Assembly (NCBI RefSeq): GCF_043194295.1
Contig: NZ_JBAFVK010000008.1
Source: Xanthobacter autotrophicus
GTDB lineage: Bacteria; Pseudomonadota; Alphaproteobacteria; Rhizobiales; Xanthobacteraceae
Length of the DNA: 64,000 bases
Reading direction: 5' to 3' (one strand)
Made by a program: the position numbers and the translations under genes. The notes beneath the pieces were generated by a model that was not told the origin of the DNA, made no database searches, and saw only the letters and a list, made by a program, of their open reading frames with translations. Positions 24,775-33,720 of the stretch are shown piece by piece; the stretch's first letter is position 1, and each line of letters begins with the position of its first letter.

Positions 24775-25869
24775 ATGAGCGCACCCACCCTGTTCGACAG
24801 CTTCCAACTCGGCGGCATGACCCTGCCCAACCGCATCGTCATGGCCCCTCTGACCCGCAATCGCGCCGGCGCCGGCTTCGTGCCGAGCCCGCTGGCCCCG
24901 GAATATTACGCCCAGCGCGCCGATGCGGGCCTGCTCATCACCGAGGCCTCGCAGATCTCCCAGCAGGGTCAGGGCTATCAGGACACCCCCGGCATCTATA
25001 CCGACGCCCAGGTCGAGGGCTGGAAGGCCGTGACCGACGCCGTGCATGCGCGCGGCGGGCACATCGTCATCCAGCTCTGGCATGTGGGCCGTGTCTCCCA
25101 CACCGCGCTGCAGCCGAACGGCGGCGCGCCGGTGGCGCCCTCCGCCATCACGGCCGCCACCAAGACCTTCGTGAACAACGGCTTCGTCGAGACCTCCGAG
25201 CCCCGCGCGCTGGAGCTTGCCGAGATCCCCGGCATCCTTGAGGATTATCGCCGCGCCGCCGCCAACGCCATCAAGGCCGGCTTCGACGGCGTGGAGATCC
25301 ACGGCGCCAACGGCTACCTGATCGATCAGTTCCTGAAGGATGGCTCGAACCAGCGCACCGACGATTACGGCGGCTCCATCGAGAACCGCGCCCGCTTCCT
25401 GCTGGAGGTGGTGGACACCATCGTCGCCGAGATCGGCGCCAACCGGACCGGCCTGCGCCTGTCGCCCGTCTCCCCGGCCAACGGCGTAAGCGATTCCAAT
25501 CCGCAGGCTCTCTTCAACTACGTGGCCGAGCAGTTGGAGAAGCGCCACCTGCTCTTCGTCCATGTGGTGGAGGGCGCCACCGGCGGCCCGCGCGACGTGG
25601 CCCCGGACTTCTCCTTCGATGCGCTGCGCCAGCGTTTCACCGGCCCCTGGATCGTCAACAACGGCTATGACCTGGAGCTGGCCCAGCGCGCCATCGGCGA
25701 CGGCAAGGCGGACCTCGTCGCCTTCGGCAAGCCGTTCATCGCCAATCCGGACCTGGTGGAGCGTCTGCGCCGCAACGCCCCGCTGAACGAGCCCGACCGC
25801 GACACTTTCTACGGCGGCGGCGCCAAGGGCTATACGGACTATCCCACCCTCGCGGATGCGGCGGCGTGA
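24775..25869 (+). CDS. Old yellow enzyme family ene-reductase (NemA-like)
   Basis: This is an FMN-dependent NADPH dehydrogenase of the old yellow enzyme family, which reduces activated C=C bonds or nitro compounds and often serves in detoxification. The 364 residues show MAPLTRNRAGAGFVPSPL, QLWHVGRVSHTALQPNG, the substrate pair HGANGYLIDQFLKDGSN (His and Asn contact the substrate), YGGSIENRARFLLE and the FMN phosphate site near VAFGKPFIANPDLVERL. The ATG at 24775 has GGAGGG eight bases upstream. Its stop codon overlaps the GTG start of the NUDIX gene, so the two form one unit. Confidence 0.94.
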   Translation: MSAPTLFDSFQLGGMTLPNRIVMAPLTRNRAGAGFVPSPLAPEYYAQRADAGLLITEASQISQQGQGYQDTPGIYTDAQVEGWKAVTDAVHARGGHIVIQLWHVGRVSHTALQPNGGAPVAPSAITAATKTFVNNGFVETSEPRALELAEIPGILEDYRRAAANAIKAGFDGVEIHGANGYLIDQFLKDGSNQRTDDYGGSIENRARFLLEVVDTIVAEIGANRTGLRLSPVSPANGVSDSNPQALFNYVAEQLEKRHLLFVHVVEGATGGPRDVAPDFSFDALRQRFTGPWIVNNGYDLELAQRAIGDGKADLVAFGKPFIANPDLVERLRRNAPLNEPDRDTFYGGGAKGYTDYPTLADAAA

Positions 25870-26609
25870 CCACCGACGCCGGCTGGGGTTTCAAATGGAA
25901 CGTGGACCGGCGTATCGCGCCGGTCCATCGCCTTGATCTGCGCGCCGAGCCGGGCGGCTGGCCCGAGCTGGAGGCTCAGCGCGCGGAGGTGGACGCCCAT
26001 TTCGCCCGGAGGGCGGCGGACAATCCGCATTTGTGGAACGGTCCCATATTGCTGCTGCGCGATTATGCCTTTGCCGACGGGGTGCTCTCCGGCGGTTTCC
26101 GGCACACGGATTTTGCCGCCTTCACCTTCTGGCGGGATGAGGGGTGGCGCGACCTCGGCATGGTCAACGCCTTCGCACTCGCCGCCATCGAGGGGGCGGA
26201 CGGCGGCTTCATCCTGGGGGTGATGGGGCCGACCACGGCCTCGGCCGGGCGCACCTATTTTCCCGGCGGCACCCCCGATCCTTCCGACATCACCGCCGAC
26301 GGGCGGGTGGACCTCCACGCCTCCATGCTCCGCGAACTGGAGGAGGAGACCGGCCTTTTGCCCTCCGACATCGCCCGCGACGACGGCTTCACCGGCCTGT
26401 TCGACGGCCCGCGCGTGGCGCTGCTGGGCCGCCTGGTCTTCGACGCCCCGGCCGACGCTTTGGCCGCACGCATCCGCGCGTTCCTGGCGCGGGAGGAGCA
26501 GCCGGAACTGTCCGACGTGGCGGTGGTGCATTCGGAAGCCGACATCACCCCGCAGATGGCGCCGTTCGCGGTGGACTACATGCGGGCGCGCTGGGCGGAG
26601 CGGGGGTAG
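25866..26609 (+). CDS. NUDIX hydrolase
   Basis: This is a NUDIX-superfamily pyrophosphohydrolase of 247 residues. The Nudix box spans roughly the middle of the protein: it opens at FPGGTPDPSD, and the catalytic helix LRELEEETGL supplies the REUXEEXGU glutamates. An insertion of about ten residues lies between the GG and the helix, as in coenzyme-A or ADP-ribose-type members. The GTG start at 25866 overlaps the upstream TGA (GTGA), so it is translationally coupled to the ene-reductase. The substrate is unknown; housecleaning of an oxidised nucleotide would suit the neighbour, but that is inference. Confidence 0.85.
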   Translation: MTTDAGWGFKWNVDRRIAPVHRLDLRAEPGGWPELEAQRAEVDAHFARRAADNPHLWNGPILLLRDYAFADGVLSGGFRHTDFAAFTFWRDEGWRDLGMVNAFALAAIEGADGGFILGVMGPTTASAGRTYFPGGTPDPSDITADGRVDLHASMLRELEEETGLLPSDIARDDGFTGLFDGPRVALLGRLVFDAPADALAARIRAFLAREEQPELSDVAVVHSEADITPQMAPFAVDYMRARWAERG

Positions 26610-26635
26610 GGGGCCACGCGGCGGTCGTTACCCCC

Positions 26636-26664
26636 TTGCGCCCGCGCCCTCCCTCCGGTATGAG
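26636..26664 (+). promoter_or_regulatory. Predicted leuA promoter
   Basis: TTGCGC (26636-26641) and TATGAG (26659-26664) are 17 bp apart, which fits a sigma-70 type promoter. It lies upstream of the leader peptide and gives a start point near 26670. The call is by pattern only. Confidence 0.5.
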
Positions 26665-26702
26665 CTTCCTCCCGATCTATTGAGCGAAGAGTAGAGCGCC
26701 CC

Positions 26703-26807
26703 GTGTCGTCCCGTGCGACCAAGACTGCCGCCTCTGCCCCCCGGACCATCAAGGTTCCGGGCAACGCTCTGATTCTGCGCGCGCTTCTTCTCCTTAGCCG
26801 CCCCTGA
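26703..26807 (+). CDS. leuL: leuA leader peptide
   Basis: This is a short frame of 34 codons starting with GTG. Its second half is rich in leucine with an isoleucine: NALILRALLLLSRP, then TGA. It lies 142 bp upstream of leuA, behind a promoter-like sequence, and its stop codon falls inside the first of two stem-loops. This is the arrangement of transcription attenuation, where ribosome stalling at Leu codons under leucine starvation changes RNA folding. Attenuators before leuA are known in alphaproteobacteria. The ribosome site is weak. Confidence 0.75.
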   Translation: MSSRATKTAASAPRTIKVPGNALILRALLLLSRP

Positions 26808-26870
26808 GGGCCGGCCGGGCTTTGCCTGGGCACTCAGGGGACACGCCGCCGCCGGGTTGAAGACCCGGCG
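26801..26870 (+). promoter_or_regulatory. leuA attenuator stem-loops
   Basis: Two inverted repeats follow the leucine codons. The first pairs CCCCTGAG (26801-26808) with CTCAGGGG (26833-26840). The second pairs GCCGGGT (26851-26857) with ACCCGGC (26863-26869) around a 5-base loop. The second is followed only by CCCGTTTC, so its terminator strength is uncertain. The leader peptide stop lies in the first stem, as needed for ribosome position to control folding. Confidence 0.6.
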
Positions 26871-26949
26871 CCCGTTTCGGCTTATGATCCGGCAAAACCG
26901 CGCCCGACCGATGAAGGGCACCGCCGGACCGCCAGAAGGACCGTTTCCG

Positions 26950-28533
26950 ATGACCGACACTTCCTCTGCCCCCGTCTCCGGGAAGCCCGTATCCGACCGC
27001 GACCGCGTGGTCATCTTCGACACCACCCTGCGCGACGGCGAGCAGTGCCCCGGCGCCTCCATGACCTTCGAGGAGAAGCTGGAAGTGGCCGCGCTCCTCG
27101 ACGAGATGGGCGTGGACGTGATCGAGGCCGGCTTTCCCATCGCCTCCATCGGCGATTTCGAGAGCGTGGCGGAGATCGCCCGCCGGACGAAGAACGCCAC
27201 CATCGCCGGCCTCTCCCGCGCCGCGCTCAACGACATCGACCGCTGCGCCGAGGCGGTGAAGCACGCCCGCCGCGGGCGCATCCACACCTTCCTGTCCACC
27301 TCGCCGGTGCACATGAAGTACAAGCTTCAGAAGCAGCCCCACGAGGTGCTGGAGATGGTGGTGGCGTCCGTCACCCGCGCCCGCAACCATGTGGAGGACG
27401 TGGAGTGGTCGTCCGAGGACGGCACCCGCACCGAGATCGATTTCCTGTGCCGCTGCGTGGAAGCCGCCATCAAGGCCGGCGCCACCACCATCAACATCCC
27501 CGACACCGTGGGCTACACCACCCCGGCCGAGTACCAGGCCCTGTTCCGCACCGTGATCGAGCGCGTGCCGAACTCGGACAAGGCCATCTTCTCGGTGCAT
27601 TGCCATGACGACCTCGGCATGGCGGTGGCCAATTCGCTGGCCGGCCTCGCCGGCGGCGCGCGGCAGATCGAATGCACCATCAACGGCATCGGCGAGCGCG
27701 CGGGCAATGCGGCGCTCGAAGAAGTGGTCATGGCCATCGAGACCCGCTCGGACGTGCTGCCCTATCGCTCGGGCATCAACACCAAGATGTTGACCCGCGC
27801 CTCCAAGCTGGTGTCGGCGGTGACTTCGTTCCCGGTGCAGTACAACAAGGCCATCGTGGGCCGGAACGCCTTCGCCCATGAGAGCGGCATCCACCAGGAC
27901 GGCATGCTCAAGCACACCCAGACCTACGAGATCATGACGCCGGAGAGTGTCGGCGTCTCCAAGACCTCGCTGGTCATGGGCAAGCATTCGGGCCGCGCCG
28001 CCTTCCGCGACAAGCTCAAGACCATGGGCTACGAGCTGGGCGAGAACGCCCTGAACGATGCCTTCACCCGCTTCAAGGACCTCGCCGACCGCAAGAAGGT
28101 GGTCTACGACGAGGACATCGAGGCGCTGGTGGACCAGGGCATCGCGGCGGCCTACGACCGCATCAAGCTCATCTCCCTGTCGGTCATCGCCGGCACTCGC
28201 GGCCCGCAGCGCGCCACCATGCGGCTGGAGGTGGACGGCGTGGTGAAGACCGAGGAGGCCGAGGGCAACGGCCCGGTGGACGCCACCTTCAACGCCATCA
28301 AGGCGCTGGTGCCCCACCAGGTGAAGCTCGACCTCTACCAGGTCCACGCCGTGACCGAGGGCACCGACGCCCAGGCCGAGGTCTCGGTGCGGCTGGAGGA
28401 GAACGGCAAGGCCGTCACCGCCCGCGCGGCGGACCCGGACACGCTGGTCGCCTCGGCGCAGGCCTACATCACCGCGCTCAACAAGCTGCACATGAAGCGC
28501 CAGACCATGAACCCGCAGAGCGCCGTGGGCTGA
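26950..28533 (+). CDS. leuA: 2-Isopropylmalate synthase
   Basis: LeuA condenses acetyl-CoA with 2-oxoisovalerate, the first committed step of leucine synthesis. The 527-residue product is of the long LeuA type with a regulatory domain. The catalytic barrel has IFDTTLRDGEQCPGAS near the start, then GLSRAALNDID, NIPDTVGY, the metal-binding HCHDDLGMAVANS and the NGIGERAGNAALEEV signature. The C-terminal LeuA dimer domain, which binds leucine, begins near LISLSVIAGTRGPQRATM. I chose ATG 26950; residues before the conserved barrel form a short tail. Regulation is probably by the upstream attenuator, with feedback by leucine. Confidence 0.96.
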   Translation: MTDTSSAPVSGKPVSDRDRVVIFDTTLRDGEQCPGASMTFEEKLEVAALLDEMGVDVIEAGFPIASIGDFESVAEIARRTKNATIAGLSRAALNDIDRCAEAVKHARRGRIHTFLSTSPVHMKYKLQKQPHEVLEMVVASVTRARNHVEDVEWSSEDGTRTEIDFLCRCVEAAIKAGATTINIPDTVGYTTPAEYQALFRTVIERVPNSDKAIFSVHCHDDLGMAVANSLAGLAGGARQIECTINGIGERAGNAALEEVVMAIETRSDVLPYRSGINTKMLTRASKLVSAVTSFPVQYNKAIVGRNAFAHESGIHQDGMLKHTQTYEIMTPESVGVSKTSLVMGKHSGRAAFRDKLKTMGYELGENALNDAFTRFKDLADRKKVVYDEDIEALVDQGIAAAYDRIKLISLSVIAGTRGPQRATMRLEVDGVVKTEEAEGNGPVDATFNAIKALVPHQVKLDLYQVHAVTEGTDAQAEVSVRLEENGKAVTARAADPDTLVASAQAYITALNKLHMKRQTMNPQSAVG

Positions 28534-28560
28534 GCCCTTCGGCCCTGTCCTGATGCGAAA

Positions 28561-28589
28561 GGCCGCCCGTTTGGGCGGCCTTTTTCTTT
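28561..28589 (+). terminator. Rho-independent terminator after leuA
   Basis: GGCCGCCC and GGGCGGCC form an 8-bp stem with a GTTT loop, followed by TTTTTCTTT. It lies 27 bp after the leuA stop and should end the transcript. Confidence 0.92.
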
Positions 28590-28915
28590 GGGCGGGGGAT
28601 CGCGCCAATAGACTTCGCCGGCCGTGCGCCGTGCATTGCGGCGAGGGGGCTGTGAAATTCTGCTGGCGTCTTCGGAGCGGACTTCTGTATTGCGGCGCCG
28701 CATGAGGTCTTGAGAAACACCTATTGGGTTCAATGACCTGTTGGAGATTGTGCGGTGCGTTCGGACGCCCGCGCGGCAGGTGACGGGCCGGCGTCCATTC
28801 CCGAGCGGCATCCCACGGGGAGGGTTACCTCCATTTCGCACTTGACGGTTGCCGCTACGCGACCTTCAAAAGAGAGAAGGGCGTTCGTCAGAAACACCCT
28901 CAAGGAGGAAATCCC
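28590..28915. other. Intergenic region upstream of tctC
   Basis: No gene is supported. The region carries the promoter and a very strong ribosome site (AAGGAGG) for tctC just before 28916. No operator was recognised. Confidence 0.4.
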
Positions 28916-29902
28916 ATGCGTATCCTGTCAGCGGCGCTGGCCTTCGCGGCCGCGCTCGGACTTTCGACCGGAACTGCCACCGTCGCCGGCGCCCAGGCCT
29001 ACCCCAGCCGCCCCATCACCATGGTGGTGCCCTTCGCCGCCGGCGGGCCCACCGACACGGTGGCGCGGCTGGTGGCCGAATCCATGTCGAAGTCGCTGGG
29101 CCAGCAGGTGATCGTGGAGAATGTGGGCGGCGCCGGCGGCACCCGTGGCGCGGGCCAGGTGGCCAAGGCCGCGCCGGACGGATACACGCTGCTGCTCCAC
29201 CATATCGGCCACGCCACCGCCGCCAGCCTCTACCGCAAGCTGCCCTATAATCCCGCCACGGATTTCGAGGCGGTGGGCCTCGTCACCGCCGTGCCCATGA
29301 CCCTCATCGCCAAGACCGGCTTCGCCCCCAAGACCATGGGCGAGGTGGTGGAATTCGTAAAGGTGAACAAGGACAAGGTCACTTACGGCAATGCCGGCGT
29401 CGGCTCGGCCTCGCACCTGTGCGGCATGCTGCTGATGTCCTCCATGGGCGCGCAGATGACCACGGTGCCCTATCAGGGCACGGGCCCGGCCATGAATGAC
29501 CTGGTGGGCGGCCAGATCGACCTCATGTGCGACCAGACCACCAACACCACCGGCCAGATCAAGGGCGGCAAGGTGAAGGTCTATGGCGTCACCACCAAGG
29601 ACCGGGTGAAGTCGCTGCCCGACGTGCCCACCATGCAGGAAAGCGGGCTGAAGGACTTCGAGGTGGCGGTGTGGCACGGCGTTTATGTGCCCAAGGGCAC
29701 GCCGAAGGACATCGTGGACAAGCTGAACGCCGCCCTGAACACGGCGCTGGATGATCCCAAGGTGATCGCCCGCTTCGCCGACCTCGGCACCGAGCCGGAG
29801 CCCAAGGATCGCCGCAGCCCGGCCTTCCACAAGGACTTCGTGATCGCCGAGATCGCCAAGTGGAAGCCCGTGATCCAGTCCGCCGGCGTCTACGCCGACT
29901 GA
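28916..29902 (+). CDS. tctC: Tripartite tricarboxylate transporter receptor (Bug/TctC family)
   Basis: This is a periplasmic solute receptor of the TctC/Bug family, 328 residues with a signal peptide (MRILSAALAFAAALGL ... VAGAQA). Family motifs are YPSRPITMVVPFAAGGPTDT, VIVENVGGAGGT and KAAPDGYTLLLHH, then YQGTGPAMNDLVGGQIDLMCDQ. An AAGGAGG ribosome site precedes the ATG by seven bases. It heads tctC-tctB-tctA, so it probably feeds a carboxylate such as citrate or an aromatic acid to the membrane pair. The exact ligand cannot be assigned. Confidence 0.93.
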   Translation: MRILSAALAFAAALGLSTGTATVAGAQAYPSRPITMVVPFAAGGPTDTVARLVAESMSKSLGQQVIVENVGGAGGTRGAGQVAKAAPDGYTLLLHHIGHATAASLYRKLPYNPATDFEAVGLVTAVPMTLIAKTGFAPKTMGEVVEFVKVNKDKVTYGNAGVGSASHLCGMLLMSSMGAQMTTVPYQGTGPAMNDLVGGQIDLMCDQTTNTTGQIKGGKVKVYGVTTKDRVKSLPDVPTMQESGLKDFEVAVWHGVYVPKGTPKDIVDKLNAALNTALDDPKVIARFADLGTEPEPKDRRSPAFHKDFVIAEIAKWKPVIQSAGVYAD

Positions 29903-29912
29903 TCGGTCGATC

Positions 29913-29931
29913 CGCCGGACGCTGTCCGGCG
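29913..29931 (+). other. Intercistronic hairpin after tctC
   Basis: CGCCGGAC and GTCCGGCG form a perfect 8-bp stem with a 3-base loop, 10 bp after the tctC stop. No T-run follows. In binding-protein operons such hairpins often stabilise the upstream mRNA and lower expression of the membrane genes. A second weaker hairpin lies near 30024-30049. The 213-bp gap has no gene. Confidence 0.55.
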
Positions 29932-30115
29932 AACGGTGTGGTCTCTGGTGAAGCGCACGGCGGCAAAGCCGGCGCCGACATATGGAACCCAACAACAGAC
30001 GGCCTGAACGGGCTGCCAAACGCTCCGCCCGGGGGAGACATCCTCCGGGCGTACCCGTCCCGGCACCCTTGTGCCCGGCCGCGTCCTCACCTTCCACCTC
30101 GCTGCCGAGGGGCTC

Positions 30116-30577
30116 ATGCAGATCATCCGCAATCCCAAGGACGTCCTTTCGGGCATTCTGTTCATCGTCCTTGCGCTGCTGTTCGCCTGGCAGACGCAGG
30201 AGTTGCCCATGGGCACGGCGGTGCGCATGGGGCCGGGCTACTTCCCGCTGCTGCTCGCCATCCTGCTCGGGGGGCTGGGGCTGGTGGTGCTCGTCAACGG
30301 CCTGCGCTTTCCCGGCGAGATGCCGAGCGGCATCGCCTGGCGGGCGCTCGGCATCATCACCCTCGCCGTCGTCTTCTTCGGCTTTGCGGTACGTCCGCTC
30401 GGCTTCCTGCCGGCGCTCGCCGCCTCGGTGTTCGTCTCGGCGCTGGCCAGCCGCAAGTTCCACGTGGTGACCGCGCTGGCCATCACCGCGGTGATGGTGG
30501 TGTTCGCCTGGGCGGTGTTCATCAAGGGGCTGGGCCTGCCGCTGCCGCTGCTCGGCCCGTGGCTCGGCGGCTATTGA
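30116..30577 (+). CDS. tctB: Tripartite tricarboxylate transporter small permease TctB
   Basis: This is the small membrane subunit of the tricarboxylate transporter, about 153 residues with four hydrophobic segments (LSGILFIVLALLFAW, YFPLLLAILLGGLGLVVL, LGIITLAVVFFGFAV, and a split last segment ALAITAVMVVFAWAVF). The motif MGTAVRMGPGYFPLLLA is typical of TctB. I prefer the ATG at 30116, preceded by GAGGGG, over a GTG at 30071. It lies 10 bp upstream of tctA. Confidence 0.9.
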   Translation: MQIIRNPKDVLSGILFIVLALLFAWQTQELPMGTAVRMGPGYFPLLLAILLGGLGLVVLVNGLRFPGEMPSGIAWRALGIITLAVVFFGFAVRPLGFLPALAASVFVSALASRKFHVVTALAITAVMVVFAWAVFIKGLGLPLPLLGPWLGGY

Positions 30578-30587
30578 GGGGGCGATC

Positions 30588-32087
30588 ATGGAACTCATCG
30601 ACAATCTCGCCCTCGGCTTCTCCGTCGCCCTCTCGCTGCAGAATGTCCTCTACTGCTTCGTGGGCGTATTGCTCGGCACCCTCATCGGCGTGCTGCCGGG
30701 CCTCGGCCCCATCGCCACCATCGCCATGCTCCTGCCCATCACCTTCGGGCTGCCCCCGGTGTCGGCGCTCATCATGCTGTCGGGCATCTATTACGGCGCC
30801 CAATATGGCGGCTCCACCACCGCCATCCTCATCAACCTGCCGGGCGAATCCTCTTCTGTGGTGACCGCCATCGACGGCCACCAGATGGCGCGGAAGGGCC
30901 GCGCCGGGGCGGCGCTGGCCACCGCCGCGTTGGGCTCCTTCTTCGCCGGCACGGTGGCCACCTTCCTGCTCGCGGTGTTCGCGCCTCCGCTGGCGGAGCT
31001 GGCGCTCCAGTTCGGCCCGCCGGAATATTTCTCGCTGATGGTGCTGGGCCTCATCGCCTCGGTGACGCTGGCGTCGGGATCGGTGGTGAAGGCCATCGCG
31101 ATGATCGTTCTGGGCCTGCTGCTGGGCCTGTCGGGGCAGGACATCTACACCGGCGCCCCGCGCTTCACCTTCGACCTGCCGGAACTCTCCGATGGCTTCG
31201 ATTTCGTGGCGCTGGCCATGGGCATGTTCGGCATCAGCGAGATCATCCGCAACCTGGAGGACGAGCACCAGCGCTCGCTGGTGGCGGCCAAGGTGAAGAG
31301 CCTGATGCTGACAAGGGAAGAGTTCAAGCGCATCATCGGCCCGGTGCTGCGCGGCACGGCGCTGGGCTCCTTCCTCGGCATCCTGCCCGGCGGCGGGGCC
31401 ATGCTGTCGTCCTTCGCGTCCTATTCCATCGAGAAGAAGATCTCGAAGACCCCGCGGGAGTTCGGACGCGGCGCCATCGAGGGCGTGGCGGGGCCGGAAA
31501 GCGCCAACAATGCCGGCGCGCAGACCTCCTTCATCCCCATGCTGACGCTGGGCATCCCCTCCAACCCGGTGATGGCGCTGATGATCGGCGCGCTGATCAT
31601 CCAGGGCATCACGCCGGGGCCGAACGTGGTCACCGAGAAGCCAGACCTGTTCTGGGGCGTCATCGCCTCCATGTGGATCGGCAATTTCATGCTGGTGCTG
31701 CTGAACCTGCCGCTGATCGGGCTGTGGGTGCGGCTCCTGACCGTGCCGTACCACGTGATGTTCCCGGCCATCATCGCGTTCTGCTGCATCGGCGTATACA
31801 GCGTGAACAACAATACGTTCGACGTTTATTCCATGGCCCTGTTCGGGGTGCTGGGCTACGCGCTGGTGAAGCTCGACTGCGAGCCGGCGCCGCTGCTGCT
31901 GGGCTTCGTCATCGGCCCCATGCTGGAGGAATATCTGCGCCGCGCCATGCTGATCTCCCGTGGCGATCCCATGGTGTTCGTGACGCGGCCCATCTCCGCC
32001 GTCCTGCTGGGATTGGCGGTGGCGGCCCTGGTGGTGGTGCTCCTGCCCTCCGTGCAGAAGACCCGCGAGGAGGCGTTCAAGGAATAG
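30588..32087 (+). CDS. tctA: Tripartite tricarboxylate transporter large permease TctA
   Basis: This is the large permease of the tricarboxylate transporter, 499 residues with about twelve membrane segments. TctA motifs are present: GVLPGLGPIATIAMLLPITFG, YYGAQYGGSTTAILINLPGE, the second half repeat LGILPGGGAMLSSFASY, GVAGPESANNAGAQTSFIP and LTLGIPSNPVMALMIGAL. It completes tctCBA. A long GC-rich inverted repeat of about 32091-32163, with no T-run, separates it from the tRNA gene. Confidence 0.96.
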   Translation: MELIDNLALGFSVALSLQNVLYCFVGVLLGTLIGVLPGLGPIATIAMLLPITFGLPPVSALIMLSGIYYGAQYGGSTTAILINLPGESSSVVTAIDGHQMARKGRAGAALATAALGSFFAGTVATFLLAVFAPPLAELALQFGPPEYFSLMVLGLIASVTLASGSVVKAIAMIVLGLLLGLSGQDIYTGAPRFTFDLPELSDGFDFVALAMGMFGISEIIRNLEDEHQRSLVAAKVKSLMLTREEFKRIIGPVLRGTALGSFLGILPGGGAMLSSFASYSIEKKISKTPREFGRGAIEGVAGPESANNAGAQTSFIPMLTLGIPSNPVMALMIGALIIQGITPGPNVVTEKPDLFWGVIASMWIGNFMLVLLNLPLIGLWVRLLTVPYHVMFPAIIAFCCIGVYSVNNNTFDVYSMALFGVLGYALVKLDCEPAPLLLGFVIGPMLEEYLRRAMLISRGDPMVFVTRPISAVLLGLAVAALVVVLLPSVQKTREEAFKE

Positions 32088-32220
32088 GACGCAAGCGGGG
32101 AGGGGCGGGTTCCAGAACGGGGTAACGACATCCCTGTGGAAAAACCACCCCTCCCGCTCTTGCCAGCCCCGAATGCATTTGGTACACGAACGCCTCCTTC
32201 CGGGGGCACACCTTCGGAAC

Positions 32221-32296
<76 letters not shown>

Positions 32297-32690
32297 CTTA
32301 AATCAACGACTTCGGGCGGTTTCGCCGTTTCGGTCTCACGACCTGAAACGGCTTTCGCCAAAGTTTGCGATCCGGCCGTATCGCGCTCGCCGAAGCACGA
32401 ATCGGCACGCTCGGAAGGCGAGACAAGCCTCCAACTCTTCCAACGTAAGCTCCGCCCCGTCCGTGCGAGGGTTCGGGACATCGGTGATGACGATACCGGT
32501 TGCATAATGCATCCGCTCTCGCGCGCGTGGGCTGCTGTTGCAGTCAGGCCATGATGAGGTTCGCGCACGTGGATGGGCGCCCTGTTCGTGGTCTGCGAGC
32601 AATAAAAGATAGCTTAGGGTGTCGGCGAATTGGATGGTCGTATGCTATTTGCGGCAAAAATTACTTTTCACTCTGACAGTGAAAAGCGTT
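32297..32690. other. Gene-poor region after tRNA-Lys
   Basis: No convincing gene is visible. Short frames exist on both strands, none with family features or a ribosome site. Composition becomes AT-richer from about 32590. The stretch may be remnant DNA from an insertion next to the tRNA. Confidence 0.4.
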
Positions 32691-32699
32691 TTATTCAAC

Positions 32700-33179
32700 G
32701 CGCTGCTGAACAAAAATGATGTGAGCTGGCCATCGTCGAACAAAATATCCAAAGCGATACGAGCGGCCTTGAGCTGTTCGGTCGTCGTTGCGGTCAGCTC
32801 TTCGGTCAAGCGCGGTTGATATCGGGATAATGCATCTTCACGGCGCGAAGGAGGGGAAGAGCCCGTTGCGGCGAGACACGCGCCGGGAGACCGAGAAAAC
32901 AATGCCCGCAGGTTTTGAACCCGAAGTGGCGACCGCAGCCTTCATATTGTCGATTTGCTTCAGGATCGTCTGAGCGTGCTCATAGAAGGTCTACCCTGCC
33001 TCGGTGGGCTTGACGCCCTGGGCGGAACGATGGAGCAGCTGAGTGCCCACTCGTCTCCAAGGGGCGAAGCTGATGGCAGAGGAGAGGGCGGCTCGTGCGA
33101 CGTTGAGCACACCGACGGCACTCGACAATGAGCCCTGGTCGGCGATCGCCATAAAGTAGCGAAGCTGGCGAAGTTACAT
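32700..33179 (-). pseudogene. Decayed LysR family regulator
   Basis: Read from 33179 downward, the sequence gives M-stop-LRQLRYFMAIADQGSLSSAVGVLN, then a helix-turn-helix-like stretch. GTQLLHRSAQGVKPTEAG follows, then a TAG, then TFYEHAQTILKQIDNMKAAV. After a further frame change comes DALSRYQPRLTEELTATTTEQLK and IALDILFDDGQLTS. This is the order of a LysR regulator: HTH, linker, and start of the ligand domain. It is broken by a TAA at codon 2, an internal TAG, a TGA and at least one frameshift. The C-terminal half is missing. The gene is clearly dead. Confidence 0.8.
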
Positions 33180-33720
33180 GCAGGTGCCGGGAGTTGCGAC
33201 GTGGGCGGATCCGGTTGACGCGAGGCAACCGAATAAACGCGTTCTCTTGGGAACGCGACGTACCCCATTTCGCCAGTTTGCCCAGTGCCCCGGTGGCAGG
33301 CTCGCTTAAAGCGACTTCCCCGGCGTTGGCCGCGTGCTGGAACCCGGAGCGCAACTTCGATTGCGCCCCAATCCCAATATGGGGCGTCTGGGTCAACGAC
33401 GGCATGGCATGAAGGCGCCGTGCGGACATCGAACCGAAGCGAATCTTCTGTCATTTCGGAGGGTGATGCACCCGAACCGCCATCCGTTTCTCCCGCTGCA
33501 GCGGGACTTGCGCGCGACGACGTCCATGCCACTCCAGGGGCTCGCTGATCTGCGGCACCCTTGTCCCGAGGCGATGTCGAGGGATGGCAAAAATTGCGAT
33601 GCACCGTTCGAACAATTTCAACTATGCGGCAGCGCACAACGGGCGCCGCGCAGGTCATAATCCCGTCGTTCAATCCGATCCGGACAAGAGATTGGAAGGA
33701 CAGGTCCAGATGGGGAAATT
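33180..33720. other. Region between LysR pseudogene and ABC transporter operon
   Basis: No gene is supported; small frames here have no recognisable features. The last 150 bases are AT-richer and should contain the promoter of the ABC transporter operon, whose ATG at 33721 follows GGGGAAATT. Confidence 0.4.

Noticed and set aside
32960..33673. Minus-strand open frame of 237 codons next to the LysR pseudogene
   Set aside because: It has no ribosome site, no family features, and crosses the pseudogene in a different frame.
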